A DNA stretch of 40,552 nucleotides from Bacillota bacterium (GCA_023436805.1 JAEZHT010000014.1:1-40552), one strand, 5' to 3'. Shown: positions 7,529-16,088, counted from the stretch's first letter. Notes: generated by a model not told the origin, from the sequence alone. Numbers and translations are program-made.

Positions 7529-9100
7529 ATTGCTGTGTTGTGTTTGTGTGTATTCTCGGATGAAATCGATGAAATCTAACATGTCATTGGAGTACACGGT
7601 AAATGTCAATGATTCTGAATATAAGGATTGTTTGTGTGTTTCGTGATTACCATATGCGCGTACTTGTATGTCGTAAGTGCCCATTGGTAAGTTTAAAGTT
7701 ACGCTATTGGTTGTTGTATCGATTTTGGTCGTACCATCGATCCATACTTCATATCTGGTCGCGTTATCTACAGCATTGAAAGTCAATAGCCCTGAGTTTT
7801 CGATGAATAAATTGTTTGGTGTATGGAGTACTTCACGGTTATCCGGATAAGGTACTGGTGGTAATGTTTGAGGTAAGTCACCTTTAACAAAGAATACACC
7901 GTTTGCGTTGGATCTAAGGTTACCATCGGATGGGGTGTTGACGATGTCATAGTCCTCACCGTTTAATATTGCCATAGTTGTGGAACCACCACCGTCTAGA
8001 TTGATAGCGTGATCGGCTTCAAAATACGTCATGATTTCAGCCATTTCATAGGCTGTAACACCATCCATACCTAAATGCATATTCCTACCATCTACTGTAA
8101 CAAAGAACACGGTACCGTCATTCTTAATACCGACAGCGGTTCTAGGTGCTCTATATTGATAGGACGCCCCTTCGGTAAATGTGGTCACAGGTGCACCATT
8201 TTTAACAAGAATTTCCCAGCCACCAATCGCGTCTCTAACGCCTTCAAAGATGCCTGACATGCGTTGTTGAACCACAATGGTATCGGTAGATTCGATGAAC
8301 CCTTCGGCAAATAACTTGGTCCCCATGAGGATAAATTGGTTTTCTTGAACCGATATAACTTCATTGGTAATGCTCCCAAACGTGCCTTTGGAAAAATACC
8401 TTGAACCAGAACCATCAGACTTAATATCTAATCCATTTACGATGAGTTTTTGTGCACCAGAGTTGATTTCACTGGCATGTTCTGTGAAGAACGCGGTGAC
8501 TTCATTGTCATTGGCTGGTAGACGGTTGAATGCGTTCACTTTGATTGGATTGAGCTTGAGTGAGCCATCTTGGTCAAAGACCATGACTTCATAACCACTG
8601 AACGTTGGTTTTCCAAAAACAACTTCACCGTTATCTTTGAAACCGACGAGGGTTCTTGCCCACGTAGTGCCTTGGAAAATGACTTCATAATTTCTCACAT
8701 AAGGGGAAACTGGAATCCCATTAGACATGTTATAGAAGTCGCCGTTTACACCAGCTACGACTTTAACATTGGGAAATTTTTGATGGATATTCCATATCTG
8801 TTGTGGGACAGTGGACATACCATAGCCATTGACTTTGTAATTATCCGCTACCACCACTTTGATGTGTGGGTTGCTCTTAATATTGATCCCTGCGTAGTTG
8901 ATGACTTGTTCTGATATGGTGCCATTGAAGTCAATTTCAGCAGCGATTTTGATGTGTCTAACACCTTCAACATATTGGGTGTCGCGTGTTTTTTGATAAA
9001 TTCTTAATGCCGCGTTGACACGATAAGGTTGAATCAGTGTCAATGTGACTAATGTGATGATGAGTAACAGTAATGATTTCTTCCATAATTGATTACGCAT
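7514..9100 (-). CDS. Secreted phosphodiester glycosidase (NAGPA domain) protein
   Basis: A 528-residue exported protein. Residues about 7-30 are a signal peptide (KKSLLLLIITLVTLTLIQPY, then VNAA). The middle (about 90-390) matches the phosphodiester glycosidase/NAGPA family (formerly DUF2233) with VVAGVNGDFYNM, RTAVGIKNDGTVFFVTVDGR and the conserved AINLDGGGSTTMAI signature near its end. The C-terminus (about 420-505) looks like one fibronectin-type beta domain (NATRYEVWIDG, YDIQVRAYGN). Family members remove GlcNAc from phosphodiesters or act on exopolysaccharide and teichoic-type polymers; the substrate here is unknown. It overlaps the upstream lipoprotein gene by 8 bases, so the two are probably coupled. 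Confidence 0.88.
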   Translation of the reverse strand: MRNQLWKKSLLLLIITLVTLTLIQPYRVNAALRIYQKTRDTQYVEGVRHIKIAAEIDFNGTISEQVINYAGINIKSNPHIKVVVADNYKVNGYGMSTVPQQIWNIHQKFPNVKVVAGVNGDFYNMSNGIPVSPYVRNYEVIFQGTTWARTLVGFKDNGEVVFGKPTFSGYEVMVFDQDGSLKLNPIKVNAFNRLPANDNEVTAFFTEHASEINSGAQKLIVNGLDIKSDGSGSRYFSKGTFGSITNEVISVQENQFILMGTKLFAEGFIESTDTIVVQQRMSGIFEGVRDAIGGWEILVKNGAPVTTFTEGASYQYRAPRTAVGIKNDGTVFFVTVDGRNMHLGMDGVTAYEMAEIMTYFEADHAINLDGGGSTTMAILNGEDYDIVNTPSDGNLRSNANGVFFVKGDLPQTLPPVPYPDNREVLHTPNNLFIENSGLLTFNAVDNATRYEVWIDGTTKIDTTTNSVTLNLPMGTYDIQVRAYGNHETHKQSLYSESLTFTVYSNDMLDFIDFIREYTQTQHSNNQSN

Positions 9101-9722
9101 AGGTTGGTACCTCTACAGTCGTTTGATTATGATTTGAATAATTCAGTGTGAGCTTAAAAATGAGGTCATCTACAATGATGTCAAATTTGATTTGTGTGAT
9201 GTATGTTTCCATAGACAATTCGAAGTTTTCAAAGGTTGCTTTGGAATCATATGTTTTCACGAATGAAAGGATATCGTTATATGTACCATAGTTCAATAGA
9301 TATCGGGTTTCTAAGAGTGTAAAGTCAATTTCTTTCAAATTTTCATAAAACGATGGTTGATTTGTCCCATTCAATTGAACGGTTTCTCTTTCATACCCAT
9401 GTTCTGTTTGAAAATAACGGTAGGTAGTGGTCCCTTCGGTTTCAAAATACTCAGTATGATTACCTGCTTGAACCGAGGATTTTTCGCCATCAAATTTCAG
9501 AATGGAGGTGCTAACTTCATCGCCTAAAGCAACGATCCATTCGATGGTAACATTGTCTAGGTTAGCGGTATTAAATAGCTTTGTTTCAAACTCCGTACGA
9601 TTGACCACGCAAACGCCATCAATGCGTGATTCATTGTCATTACAAGCCGGTGTTTTATCGACACATCCCGATAAGGTTAATGTGCCCAACACCCATAAGA
9701 ACACGAGGATATATTTCTTCAT
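9093..9722 (-). CDS. Putative lipoprotein, unknown function
   Basis: A 209-residue protein beginning MKKYILVFLWVLGTLTLSGC: a signal peptide ending in an LSGC lipobox, so Cys20 should be lipidated and the protein anchored on the outer face of the membrane. Shortly after follow ACNDNESRIDGVCVVN, a small cysteine pair, and a beta-rich domain with many Thr/Tyr/Phe strands (for example STSILKFDGEKSSVQAG). No family is recognised. The start has AGGGAGAA immediately upstream. It overlaps the phosphodiester glycosidase gene, suggesting an accessory or binding role for that enzyme; this is inference from position only. Confidence 0.8.
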   Translation of the reverse strand: MKKYILVFLWVLGTLTLSGCVDKTPACNDNESRIDGVCVVNRTEFETKLFNTANLDNVTIEWIVALGDEVSTSILKFDGEKSSVQAGNHTEYFETEGTTTYRYFQTEHGYERETVQLNGTNQPSFYENLKEIDFTLLETRYLLNYGTYNDILSFVKTYDSKATFENFELSMETYITQIKFDIIVDDLIFKLTLNYSNHNQTTVEVPTYA

Positions 9723-9867
9723 ATTTTTCTCCCTTAGTATTGCATTTTACGGCTTCATTGTATCAAAGGGCTTACGAAAAAGTTATTCACAAACCGAAAC
9801 AAGCATTATTTATAATAAATAACGATCGAGTAGAGGCTAATAATTAGAATATTTCGCCCCTCTCACA

Positions 9868-9902
9868 CCACCGTACGTACGGTTCCCGTATACGGCGGTT
9901 CA
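9868..9902 (-). ncRNA. Group II intron domain V
   Basis: This is the catalytic hairpin of the intron: a 9-base lower stem, a 2-base bulge on the 3' side, an upper stem of four pairs and a small loop. It lies immediately downstream of the maturase stop codon, as expected. Confidence 0.8.
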
Positions 9903-9904
9903 AT

Positions 9905-11179
9905 TTATATTACAGTATGAACTTTTAAATAGTGGACTTGTGCACTCACGAGTCCTCTTTTTTCTAATCTTACGTTACTTATGGCCCGTTTAATGACATA
10001 TGAATGTGTGATGAATTGATATCCTCTTCTACACCAAGTTAAACCCTTAGCTTCCTCGAGGTCGATGCCCAGTTTTACTAAACTTTGGATTTGCTTTTGT
10101 GACACTTTCCACTGTTTCCAGATGATTACACGGATTGCGTTTCTTATTTTACTATCCATCTCGCCAAGTTTCTTTTTCATCTTTGCGATACGAAAATAGT
10201 TAACCCATCCAGTAATCAACTGTTTGAGTTTGAGTAATCTAGTGTCTAAATCAACACTCCAATTTCTTTTCATCAACACCTTGATTTTTCGTTTGAATTT
10301 GACCCATGATTTTTCATGTGGCTTAACCTCATATCGACTGGTATTGAAATCATAGTAATATCCAAACCCTAGAAACTTTATGTCCGTCGGTTTGCCTATC
10401 TTACTCTTGCTGACGTTGACAATTAATCCTAGCCTCTTTTCAATGAACGTCGTGATGGATGTCATCACCCGGTTAGCTGCTTTTTCGCTTTTGACATAGA
10501 TATTGCAGTCATCTGCGTATCTGACGAATCTTAACCCTCTAGCCTCTAACTCCTTGTCCAGTTCATTTAACATGATATTCGATAGTAACGGACTGAGGTT
10601 CCCACCTTGTGGCGTCCCTATTTCCGTTTCTTCATATTTTCCTTGATTCATCACACCACTCTTTAAATACTTGCTGATGAGCGACATCACGTCACCATCC
10701 TTTACAGTTTTAAAGATGATTTGAATCAGTCTATCATGGTTCACCGTATCAAAGAATCGCTCTAGGTCGATATCCACTACCCACTCATACCCATCATTGA
10801 TGATTTCTAGGCTCTTGATAATTGCCATTTCGCACGAGCGTCCTGGTCTAAATCCGTAACTCGAATCACTAAACTGTTGTTCGTAGATGGGTGTGAGTAC
10901 TTGGGCTATTGCTTGTTGTATCACCCTATCTAAGACTGTTGGGATACCTAACTGTCTTACCTTGCCATTATCTTTAGGTATTTCTACCCTTCTGACTGGT
11001 TTTGGTTGATACCGTCTTGTTTTGATATCTTCAACGAGTTTGGTTCCGTTTGTTTTCAAATACGCTTTGAGTTCTTCAACAGTCACACCGTCTACGCCTG
11101 CGCTACCTTTGTTTCTGTAAACTTGTAGGTAGGCTTGATTCAGATTTTCTTTCGTAAGTATTTCTTCGATTAGTGTCAT
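9905..11179 (-). CDS. ltrA: Group II intron reverse transcriptase/maturase
   Basis: A 424-residue protein. Reverse transcriptase blocks run in order: KGSAGVDGVTVEEL, IPKDNGKVRQLGIPTVLDRV, SYGFRPGRSCEMAI, VVDIDLERFFDTVNHDRL, GTPQGGNLSPLLSNIMLNELD and the catalytic RYADDCNIYVKS, then KFLGFGYY. The thumb/maturase X domain follows (about 300-400, with LITGWVNYFRIA). There is no C-terminal HNH endonuclease domain, as usual in class C introns, which prime from other DNA ends. The length of about 420 residues is typical and no break is seen, so the intron may be active. The start at 11179 follows AAGAGAGAAA. It binds its own intron RNA for splicing and mobility. Confidence 0.95.
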   Translation of the reverse strand: MTLIEEILTKENLNQAYLQVYRNKGSAGVDGVTVEELKAYLKTNGTKLVEDIKTRRYQPKPVRRVEIPKDNGKVRQLGIPTVLDRVIQQAIAQVLTPIYEQQFSDSSYGFRPGRSCEMAIIKSLEIINDGYEWVVDIDLERFFDTVNHDRLIQIIFKTVKDGDVMSLISKYLKSGVMNQGKYEETEIGTPQGGNLSPLLSNIMLNELDKELEARGLRFVRYADDCNIYVKSEKAANRVMTSITTFIEKRLGLIVNVSKSKIGKPTDIKFLGFGYYYDFNTSRYEVKPHEKSWVKFKRKIKVLMKRNWSVDLDTRLLKLKQLITGWVNYFRIAKMKKKLGEMDSKIRNAIRVIIWKQWKVSQKQIQSLVKLGIDLEEAKGLTWCRRGYQFITHSYVIKRAISNVRLEKRGLVSAQVHYLKVHTVI

Positions 11180-11705
11180 ACTCGTTTCTCTCTTTCTACT
11201 TTGCTTAACGGTGAATCATCCTATCGGTCTATCCTCAGGTTACGTCCCTACTTTAAACCTACTTATCTGACTATCACCGCTACCGTCTATAGTGATTGAA
11301 ACACTATAAATTGTTGAGCCCTTCAGGTTTCCCCCTACTATGGCTTTTGCTGACTTCTCCTATTTAACCTTTTTCGACCTTAGGGTATGATGATACGGCT
11401 ACCTTCATTTTATCTTAAACCTAAGTATAGGAGACCTCCCGGGGTAATTCATATAACTTTCCTCTTTTACGTGCTTGGTCTACACCCCTAAGTTACGCTC
11501 ACTTTTTGGACTTTGAGATGTTCGGTTCTCTTATCCTTTAAGGATGCCTTATACCAAGTTTTTGTTCATCACGCCAAGATTTTACTACGCACTTCCTCCA
11601 GTTCACACCTCACGGTGGATACCTTGTGCTTCGTTAGTGGTTGGTCAGTGAGTACCCCCACAGTGGACTTTCACCACCTAGTTATATGCCATGCCCGGCA
11701 CACCG

Positions 11706-11730
11706 AAAAAAAAGCACATCAAAGTGCTTT
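11706..11730 (-). terminator. Terminator of the acyltransferase-GNAT gene, used as intron target
   Basis: On the minus strand AAAGCAC, a 6-base loop and GTGCTTT run into TTTTT; the first stem arm overlaps the stop codon. Only CG separates the T-tract from the intron 5' end at 11703. Confidence 0.88.
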
Positions 11731-13051
11731 ATATATAAATCCAATAAATACGCATTTCAACGTTATCTTCATGGTCCATCACGATGTGTTCAAACATACC
11801 CCCACAAGCCTCTATGGTTTTTCTTGAACCAAGATTGAACACACTACAGGAAATCATGGCAGCATCCTCACCTAAGGATTGGATAACTTCAAGTGCCATG
11901 GATAAAGCCAATTTCGCATACCCTTGTTTACGGTATTTTGGTCGAACCGATGCCCCTGCATGACCGTAGGTTTGTCTGAGTTCATCATCTAAAAAATGTC
12001 GGATGTTGACCATGGCATACAACGTGTTTTCTTGATCCAGTAATAAATACTCTGAGGTTGGAATGGTGTCACCTTCGATACGTAAATGTTTTTTATCATC
12101 GAGGTGTTTAAGCCAATCTTCATAGGCATCGTATCGACCCAACCCACCTGTACCATTTAAAGGGTCTTGGTTTTCTAACATCTCTTGTTTATAGTCCATG
12201 ACCAATGCTTTGTGTGTCTTATTTGGGTATTCAAATCGGTACTTGAAATAATCAAAATTCACATACCCTGAAGCTGTACCGATTTTTCCACCCGTTTCAA
12301 CGAATGACTTGATTCTTTTTTGAAGTGAAGTCTTTGTTTCAAGCTTAGAAAAATCTGTATCACGGGTTTGAAAAACCCAATATAGATACGAATTATTTTC
12401 TAAAAAAGTCGCAGTGATATCAAAATAACTTTGGAATGCAAGTATCTTGGAAGATGGCTCCAATAAGCCTTTTAAAGCAGGGCTTAGTAACCAGGTATGA
12501 CAATAGAATCGTGCATTTTCATAGTCCTTAAAACGTCTGTTAAAGAATAGTCTAGCCAGTCTAAATGAAGTTTCCAAATGGGTGTTGGTTAAGACCGCAT
12601 CTGAAGGGATATGAATCGATAAAACTTTCGTATTTTCTTGAACCGTCATCTCATATTCAAGCTCACCAATTCTAAAGATATTCATCGCTGTTTGGCGGTA
12701 TGCCCACCAGTCACGTTCAAAAGCATATTGACCCGATTGCTTATGAAATTCTTGAATGAATCTCGGCAATGCTTTATAAGTTTCAATGAACACTTCATCT
12801 GATATTTTCATGGTTTTATACACTGGATAATTATCCAATGACGCTCTTAAAAATAGATACAATATCATCATGCCATCCGTTGATTTGAATGCTTCACGTA
12901 ATCGTTTTTGCGTAGCTTCTGCAGTATCCATTGAACGTAAACCCAAAGCCTCATCGTGATAGGCGTTATGGTGTTGTTGATGTAAGGATTCGATTGTATT
13001 CAATACAGGGTTTGGCAAGTCTAATAAGGTTATGAATGTTTGAAAGTCCAT
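11729..13051 (-). CDS. Chimeric acyltransferase-GNAT N-acetyltransferase
   Basis: A 440-residue protein in two parts. Residues about 1-245 resemble the acyltransferase-domain proteins of Firmicutes (NAT_N/GNAT_C type): RFIQEFHKQSGQYAFERDWW, FRIGELEYEM, LSIHIPSDAVL and SFRLARLFFNR. Residues about 270-440 form a complete GNAT domain: YEDWLKHLDDK, YAMVNIRHFLDDEL, the acetyl-CoA loop RPKYRKQGYAKLAL and NLGSRKTIEACGGMFE. The GNAT half parallels the stand-alone GNAT at 15142 (YEDWLKH, GMVNIRHELN, RPSYRQKGYAKLQL, SMKTILACGG). So this is a fusion of two acyltransferase folds; substrates are unknown. The start has GGTGAT upstream. It is transcribed divergently from nagA. Confidence 0.88.
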   Translation of the reverse strand: MDFQTFITLLDLPNPVLNTIESLHQQHHNAYHDEALGLRSMDTAEATQKRLREAFKSTDGMMILYLFLRASLDNYPVYKTMKISDEVFIETYKALPRFIQEFHKQSGQYAFERDWWAYRQTAMNIFRIGELEYEMTVQENTKVLSIHIPSDAVLTNTHLETSFRLARLFFNRRFKDYENARFYCHTWLLSPALKGLLEPSSKILAFQSYFDITATFLENNSYLYWVFQTRDTDFSKLETKTSLQKRIKSFVETGGKIGTASGYVNFDYFKYRFEYPNKTHKALVMDYKQEMLENQDPLNGTGGLGRYDAYEDWLKHLDDKKHLRIEGDTIPTSEYLLLDQENTLYAMVNIRHFLDDELRQTYGHAGASVRPKYRKQGYAKLALSMALEVIQSLGEDAAMISCSVFNLGSRKTIEACGGMFEHIVMDHEDNVEMRIYWIYI

Positions 13052-13205
13052 GGGATCACCGCCGATACACTTATTGTAACAAGTTGGGGTTTAGAAGTCA
13101 CCATAAAGTCATCACCTCGAAAAATTTATCCAAAAAAGTAAAATAGCGGCCTTTTTATCCAGCGTTTTTTTCAAAATCACCCCACTTTGATTTTTTTCAT
13201 TCTTT

Positions 13206-13219
13206 CCATGATATCATGG
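13206..13219. promoter_or_regulatory. Perfect 14-base palindrome upstream of nagA
   Basis: CCATGATATCATGG lies 36 bases before the nagA start, where a -10 element would be expected; TTGATT at 13187-13192 could be a -35. It may be an operator for an amino-sugar regulator. No binding protein can be named. Confidence 0.4.
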
Positions 13220-13254
13220 ACTTGTATCACATCGAATGTTGTGGAGGGTTTATT

Positions 13255-14382
13255 ATGCTTAACAATGTACACATCGTATTAAAAGACCGTGTGGTTTATG
13301 GTGATTTGATCATCGAAGACGGCAAAATTTCAAAAATAAATATCAAACCAGAACCTGCCAACATTACGAAACGTTATGTCATCCCTGGTTTTATTGATTT
13401 ACATATCCATGGTGCAAGCAATGTCGACGCGATGGATGCGAGCACTTATGCTATTGAGCAACTCGCACTAGCTTTGGTCAAAGAAGGCACCACTGCTTTT
13501 TTAGCAACCACGATGACACAAACACAACTCAATATCGAAAATGCCCTAACTTCCATTGGTCATTATTATCAAAATCAAAATCCTAATGGGGCGATGCTTT
13601 TAGGTGTGCATTTGGAAGGTCCTTTCATCAATGAAGGTGCCGCTGGCGCACAACCAAAATCATGCATCATCGATGCAGATATACCCCTGTTCGATGGCTT
13701 TAACAAAGCCAGTGGGGACATCATTAAGAAAGTATCTTTAGCCCCTGAAATTCCAGGTTCAATGGCACTCATTTCGCATTTGAACACCAAAGGTATTGTG
13801 CCTTCCATCGCACATACCAAAGCGAATTATAGCACCGTTTTAGAAGCCATTAAACTCGGTGCGTCTTCAACTACGCATACTTATAATGCCATGACACCTC
13901 TACACCACAGAGATATCGGTGTGGTTGGTGCGGCATTATTACACGATGAATTGACTGCTGAATTGATTTTGGATAAGGTCCATGTGTCTATACCAGCGGC
14001 TAAATTACTGGTGAAAAATAAGGGTTACCAAAACATCACATTGATCACAGACTCGATGCGTGCTAAAAACATGCCCGATGGTATATCGGAACTTGGCGGT
14101 CAAACCGTCCATATCCAACACGGGGAAGCCCGTTTGAATGATGGTACCTTGGCTGGTTCAATCTTGAGATTCATCGATGGTTTTAAATTTGCTATCAACG
14201 ATTTGGGTCTTTCTTTATATGAAGCAGCCTATATGTCTTCTACCAAAGCAGCGATTCAATTGAAACTGGATGACATCATGGGTTCGATTGAAGCGGGAAA
14301 ACTCGCAAACCTAGTCATATTAGATGACAACTACAACATTGAAACAACCTTGGTTAAAGGCCAAGTTGTTTTCGGAGGATAA
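13255..14382 (+). CDS. nagA: N-acetylglucosamine-6-phosphate deacetylase
   Basis: A 375-residue NagA, near the usual 380. It removes acetate from GlcNAc-6P to give GlcN-6P in the cytoplasm. Seen: the metal site DLHIHGASNVDAMD, GVHLEGPFINEGAAGA with the conserved glutamate, IAHTKANY and HTYNAMTPLHHR with metal histidines, and ITDSMRA with the catalytic aspartate. GSIEAGKLANLVILDD closes the beta-sandwich. The start at 13255 is preferred over an upstream ATG because GGAGGG lies 6 bases before it and the protein then begins MLNNVHIVLKDR like other NagA. It ends 1 base before nagB, whose GGAGG site lies within its last codons. Confidence 0.96.
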   Translation: MLNNVHIVLKDRVVYGDLIIEDGKISKINIKPEPANITKRYVIPGFIDLHIHGASNVDAMDASTYAIEQLALALVKEGTTAFLATTMTQTQLNIENALTSIGHYYQNQNPNGAMLLGVHLEGPFINEGAAGAQPKSCIIDADIPLFDGFNKASGDIIKKVSLAPEIPGSMALISHLNTKGIVPSIAHTKANYSTVLEAIKLGASSTTHTYNAMTPLHHRDIGVVGAALLHDELTAELILDKVHVSIPAAKLLVKNKGYQNITLITDSMRAKNMPDGISELGGQTVHIQHGEARLNDGTLAGSILRFIDGFKFAINDLGLSLYEAAYMSSTKAAIQLKLDDIMGSIEAGKLANLVILDDNYNIETTLVKGQVVFGG

Positions 14383-14383
14383 C

Positions 14384-15109
14384 ATGAATATTCATATTTA
14401 CAGAAACAAAAAAGAACTAGATAAGGCTGTTTCCGACATATTGATTGAAGCCATCAAAGATAACCCTACCATCACCTTAGGTTTAGCCACAGGGTCCACA
14501 CCCGTTGGTGTGTATGAACTGCTCATTAAAGACCATAAAACCAACCACACCGATTATAGTAAGGTCACTTCAGTCAATCTCGATGAATATGTTAAGATTG
14601 GTAAAACACACCCAGAATCGTATTTTTCATTCATGAAGAAAAATTTGTTTGATCATATCAACATTAATTTCGATCATGTATACTTACCTGATGGTGAAGC
14701 AGACGATTTGAATATCGCATGTGAAGCTTATAACGACGTCTTAAGTCTACACATCCCAGACATACAAATTTTAGGGATTGGTAGTAACGGACATATTGGT
14801 TTCAACGAACCAGGGACACCATTTGATGTGAAAACACACATTGTGACTTTGGCTGAAAAAACACGCAAGGATAATGCAAGATTCTTTAACGCTTTAGATG
14901 AAGTACCTAAAGAAGCGATTACCATGGGCATCAAAAACATCATGGACGCGAAAAAAATCATTTTGATGGCCAGTGGCGCAAACAAAGCCGAAGCCATCAA
15001 GCAAATGCTTTCTGGTCCCATCACGGAACAATTGCCTGCTTCGATTTTACAAAATCACCCGGATGTCGAAGTATTTATCGATAAAGAAGCTGCGAAACTC
15101 ATTATATAA
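14384..15109 (+). CDS. nagB: Glucosamine-6-phosphate deaminase
   Basis: A 241-residue NagB, typical of the short Firmicute form. It converts GlcN-6P to fructose-6P plus ammonia, feeding glycolysis. Motifs: GLATGSTPVGVYELL (phosphate loop), VNLDEYV with the catalytic aspartate, LGIGSNGHIGFNEPG with the catalytic Asp/His region, and MGIKNIMDAKKIILMASG. The start at 14384 follows GGAGG by 6 bases; an earlier in-frame start would lie inside nagA. Together with nagA it would use GlcNAc-6P, including any produced from MurNAc-6P made by AnmK. Confidence 0.97.
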   Translation: MNIHIYRNKKELDKAVSDILIEAIKDNPTITLGLATGSTPVGVYELLIKDHKTNHTDYSKVTSVNLDEYVKIGKTHPESYFSFMKKNLFDHININFDHVYLPDGEADDLNIACEAYNDVLSLHIPDIQILGIGSNGHIGFNEPGTPFDVKTHIVTLAEKTRKDNARFFNALDEVPKEAITMGIKNIMDAKKIILMASGANKAEAIKQMLSGPITEQLPASILQNHPDVEVFIDKEAAKLII

Positions 15110-15112
15110 AGA

Positions 15113-15141
15113 TAAAGATGCGAAAACCGCATCTTTTTTTT
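15113..15141 (+). terminator. Terminator after nagAB
   Basis: AAGATGCG, loop AAAAC and CGCATCTT run into a T-tract ending at 15141. It abuts the stop codon of the convergent GNAT gene. Confidence 0.88.
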
Positions 15142-15699
15142 CTATAGGGTGATCCAAAAGCGTTTGATGATCGTACCATCATCTTCAATCGATGGCGTAT
15201 CTTCTACCCCACCACACGCCAAAATGGTTTTCATGGAGGCGATGTTGTCGCTATTACACGTGATCAAGGCTTTGTCGACACCTTTTTTTCTTAGGATATC
15301 TAAAGCTAAATTCAATTGAAGTTTTGCGTAGCCTTTTTGACGGTAACTCGGACGAATGGAATACCCAATATGTCCACCAAATTTCATCAAATACGCATTG
15401 AGTTCATGTCGGATATTGACCATCCCAACCACGTTTTGATTGGTTTCATCATACAAGAAGTATTGTGACCCTTCAACGTATTTTGAATCCTTAGGAATCA
15501 AAGCTTTAACCGCATATGATTCGATGTGTTTGAGCCAATCTTCATAGCGTTCATACTTCTCAATAGACCCACATCCGTGGCAGGAATCGTTGTTTTTTAA
15601 CATCTCATCGACATACGATTTTAATATGGTTTCATGTTCGATGGTTGGTTGAATCAGTCTTACATAATTTCCGTTATTTTTTAGTATTCCACTAATCAC
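15142..15699 (-). CDS. GNAT family N-acetyltransferase
   Basis: A 185-residue GNAT protein with YEDWLKHIES, VVGMVNIRHELN, the acetyl-CoA loop RPSYRQKGYAKLQLNLALD and SMKTILACGGVE. It is a paralogue of the C-terminal half of the gene at 11729. A GTG start at 15699 is chosen: it overlaps the upstream TGA as GTGA and has GGGAG 8 bases before it. An ATG at 15714 with no good ribosome site would add five residues. It is last of the nuclease/methyltransferase unit, and the junction suggests translational coupling. Whether it works with that system or is a core gene placed behind it is unclear. The substrate is unknown. Confidence 0.86.
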   Translation of the reverse strand: MISGILKNNGNYVRLIQPTIEHETILKSYVDEMLKNNDSCHGCGSIEKYERYEDWLKHIESYAVKALIPKDSKYVEGSQYFLYDETNQNVVGMVNIRHELNAYLMKFGGHIGYSIRPSYRQKGYAKLQLNLALDILRKKGVDKALITCNSDNIASMKTILACGGVEDTPSIEDDGTIIKRFWITL

Positions 15700-16088
15700 T
15701 TTTTTTGCTCCCATTTCATATTTTCGCCTGCATAATATGCTTGACTTGAAATATATCTTTCAGCAGCCCAAATATCATCAGCACTGTTCATCAAAAAAAA
15801 CTCAATCGTTATTCTATCTCGATTTATTGATGTGATTTCTTTAATACCTCCATCATTGAGGTTTCCTCTATAGTATTGACTAACCCGTTTAAAAATACCA
15901 TCAGTTGCTTTACCTATTTTCATTAGCCTACCAAAGAGATAAAGAGCATAAACACCCTGTGATCTTGTTATAGAATTAGAAACCCCATGCCCGGTTTTCT
16001 CATTATAATTATAAATCTCTCTCAAAGTTGATTTTTGTGTTTTTACCCTGTAATTTTCCATTACAAATTCGCTAAAGTTGAATGCCAT
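15696..16088 (-). CDS. Small GIY-YIG-like nuclease domain protein
   Basis: A 130-residue protein that I read as a GIY-YIG fold: GVY (45-47) in the first strand, MKIGKA (56-61) in place of YIGKA, Arg68 in the helix FKRVSQYY, Glu110 in the helix WAAERYIS and Asn123 near the end. These are the positions of the family's catalytic Tyr, Arg and Glu; the second tyrosine is lysine here. The first 40 residues are polar and unrecognised. It lies 20 bases after the nuclease-methyltransferase gene on the same strand and shares its AT-rich composition. Likely roles are a DNA-nicking partner or accessory of that restriction-like enzyme. Family assignment is by eye and moderately sure. Confidence 0.68.
   Translation of the reverse strand: MAFNFSEFVMENYRVKTQKSTLREIYNYNEKTGHGVSNSITRSQGVYALYLFGRLMKIGKATDGIFKRVSQYYRGNLNDGGIKEITSINRDRITIEFFLMNSADDIWAAERYISSQAYYAGENMKWEQKK

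Larger units (their letters stand above)
9825..11703 (-). mobile_element. Group II intron, class C type, with maturase
   Basis: On the minus strand the element begins at 11703 with GTGTG, fitting the GUGYG 5' rule. A structured RNA of about 520 bases (11180-11703) follows, then the maturase gene, then domains V and VI. Domain V is at about 9868-9902: ACCGCCGTA pairs with TACGGTGGT, with an inner UACG/CGUA stem, a GAAC-containing loop and a 2-base CG bulge; the triad reads CGC as in class C. Domain VI follows with AGAGG pairing to CCTCT at about 9831-9863. The 3' end is uncertain, 9825 (ending AU) or 9830 (ending AC). The 5' splice site lies 2 bases after the T-tract of a terminator, the typical class C target. 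Confidence 0.88.

Noticed and set aside
8364..8914. Plus-strand frames of 76 and 114 codons inside the phosphodiester glycosidase gene
   Set aside because: The minus-strand gene is intact with family motifs and a signal peptide throughout this stretch.
11513..11838. Two plus-strand frames over the intron 5' region
   Set aside because: They lie opposite the structured intron RNA and the end of the acyltransferase-GNAT gene, with no coding features.
15690..15720. Attachment-site repeat matching the 3' end of tRNA-Trp
   Set aside because: No copy of the tRNA 3' end was found at the far side of the restriction-like genes and no integrase is present.
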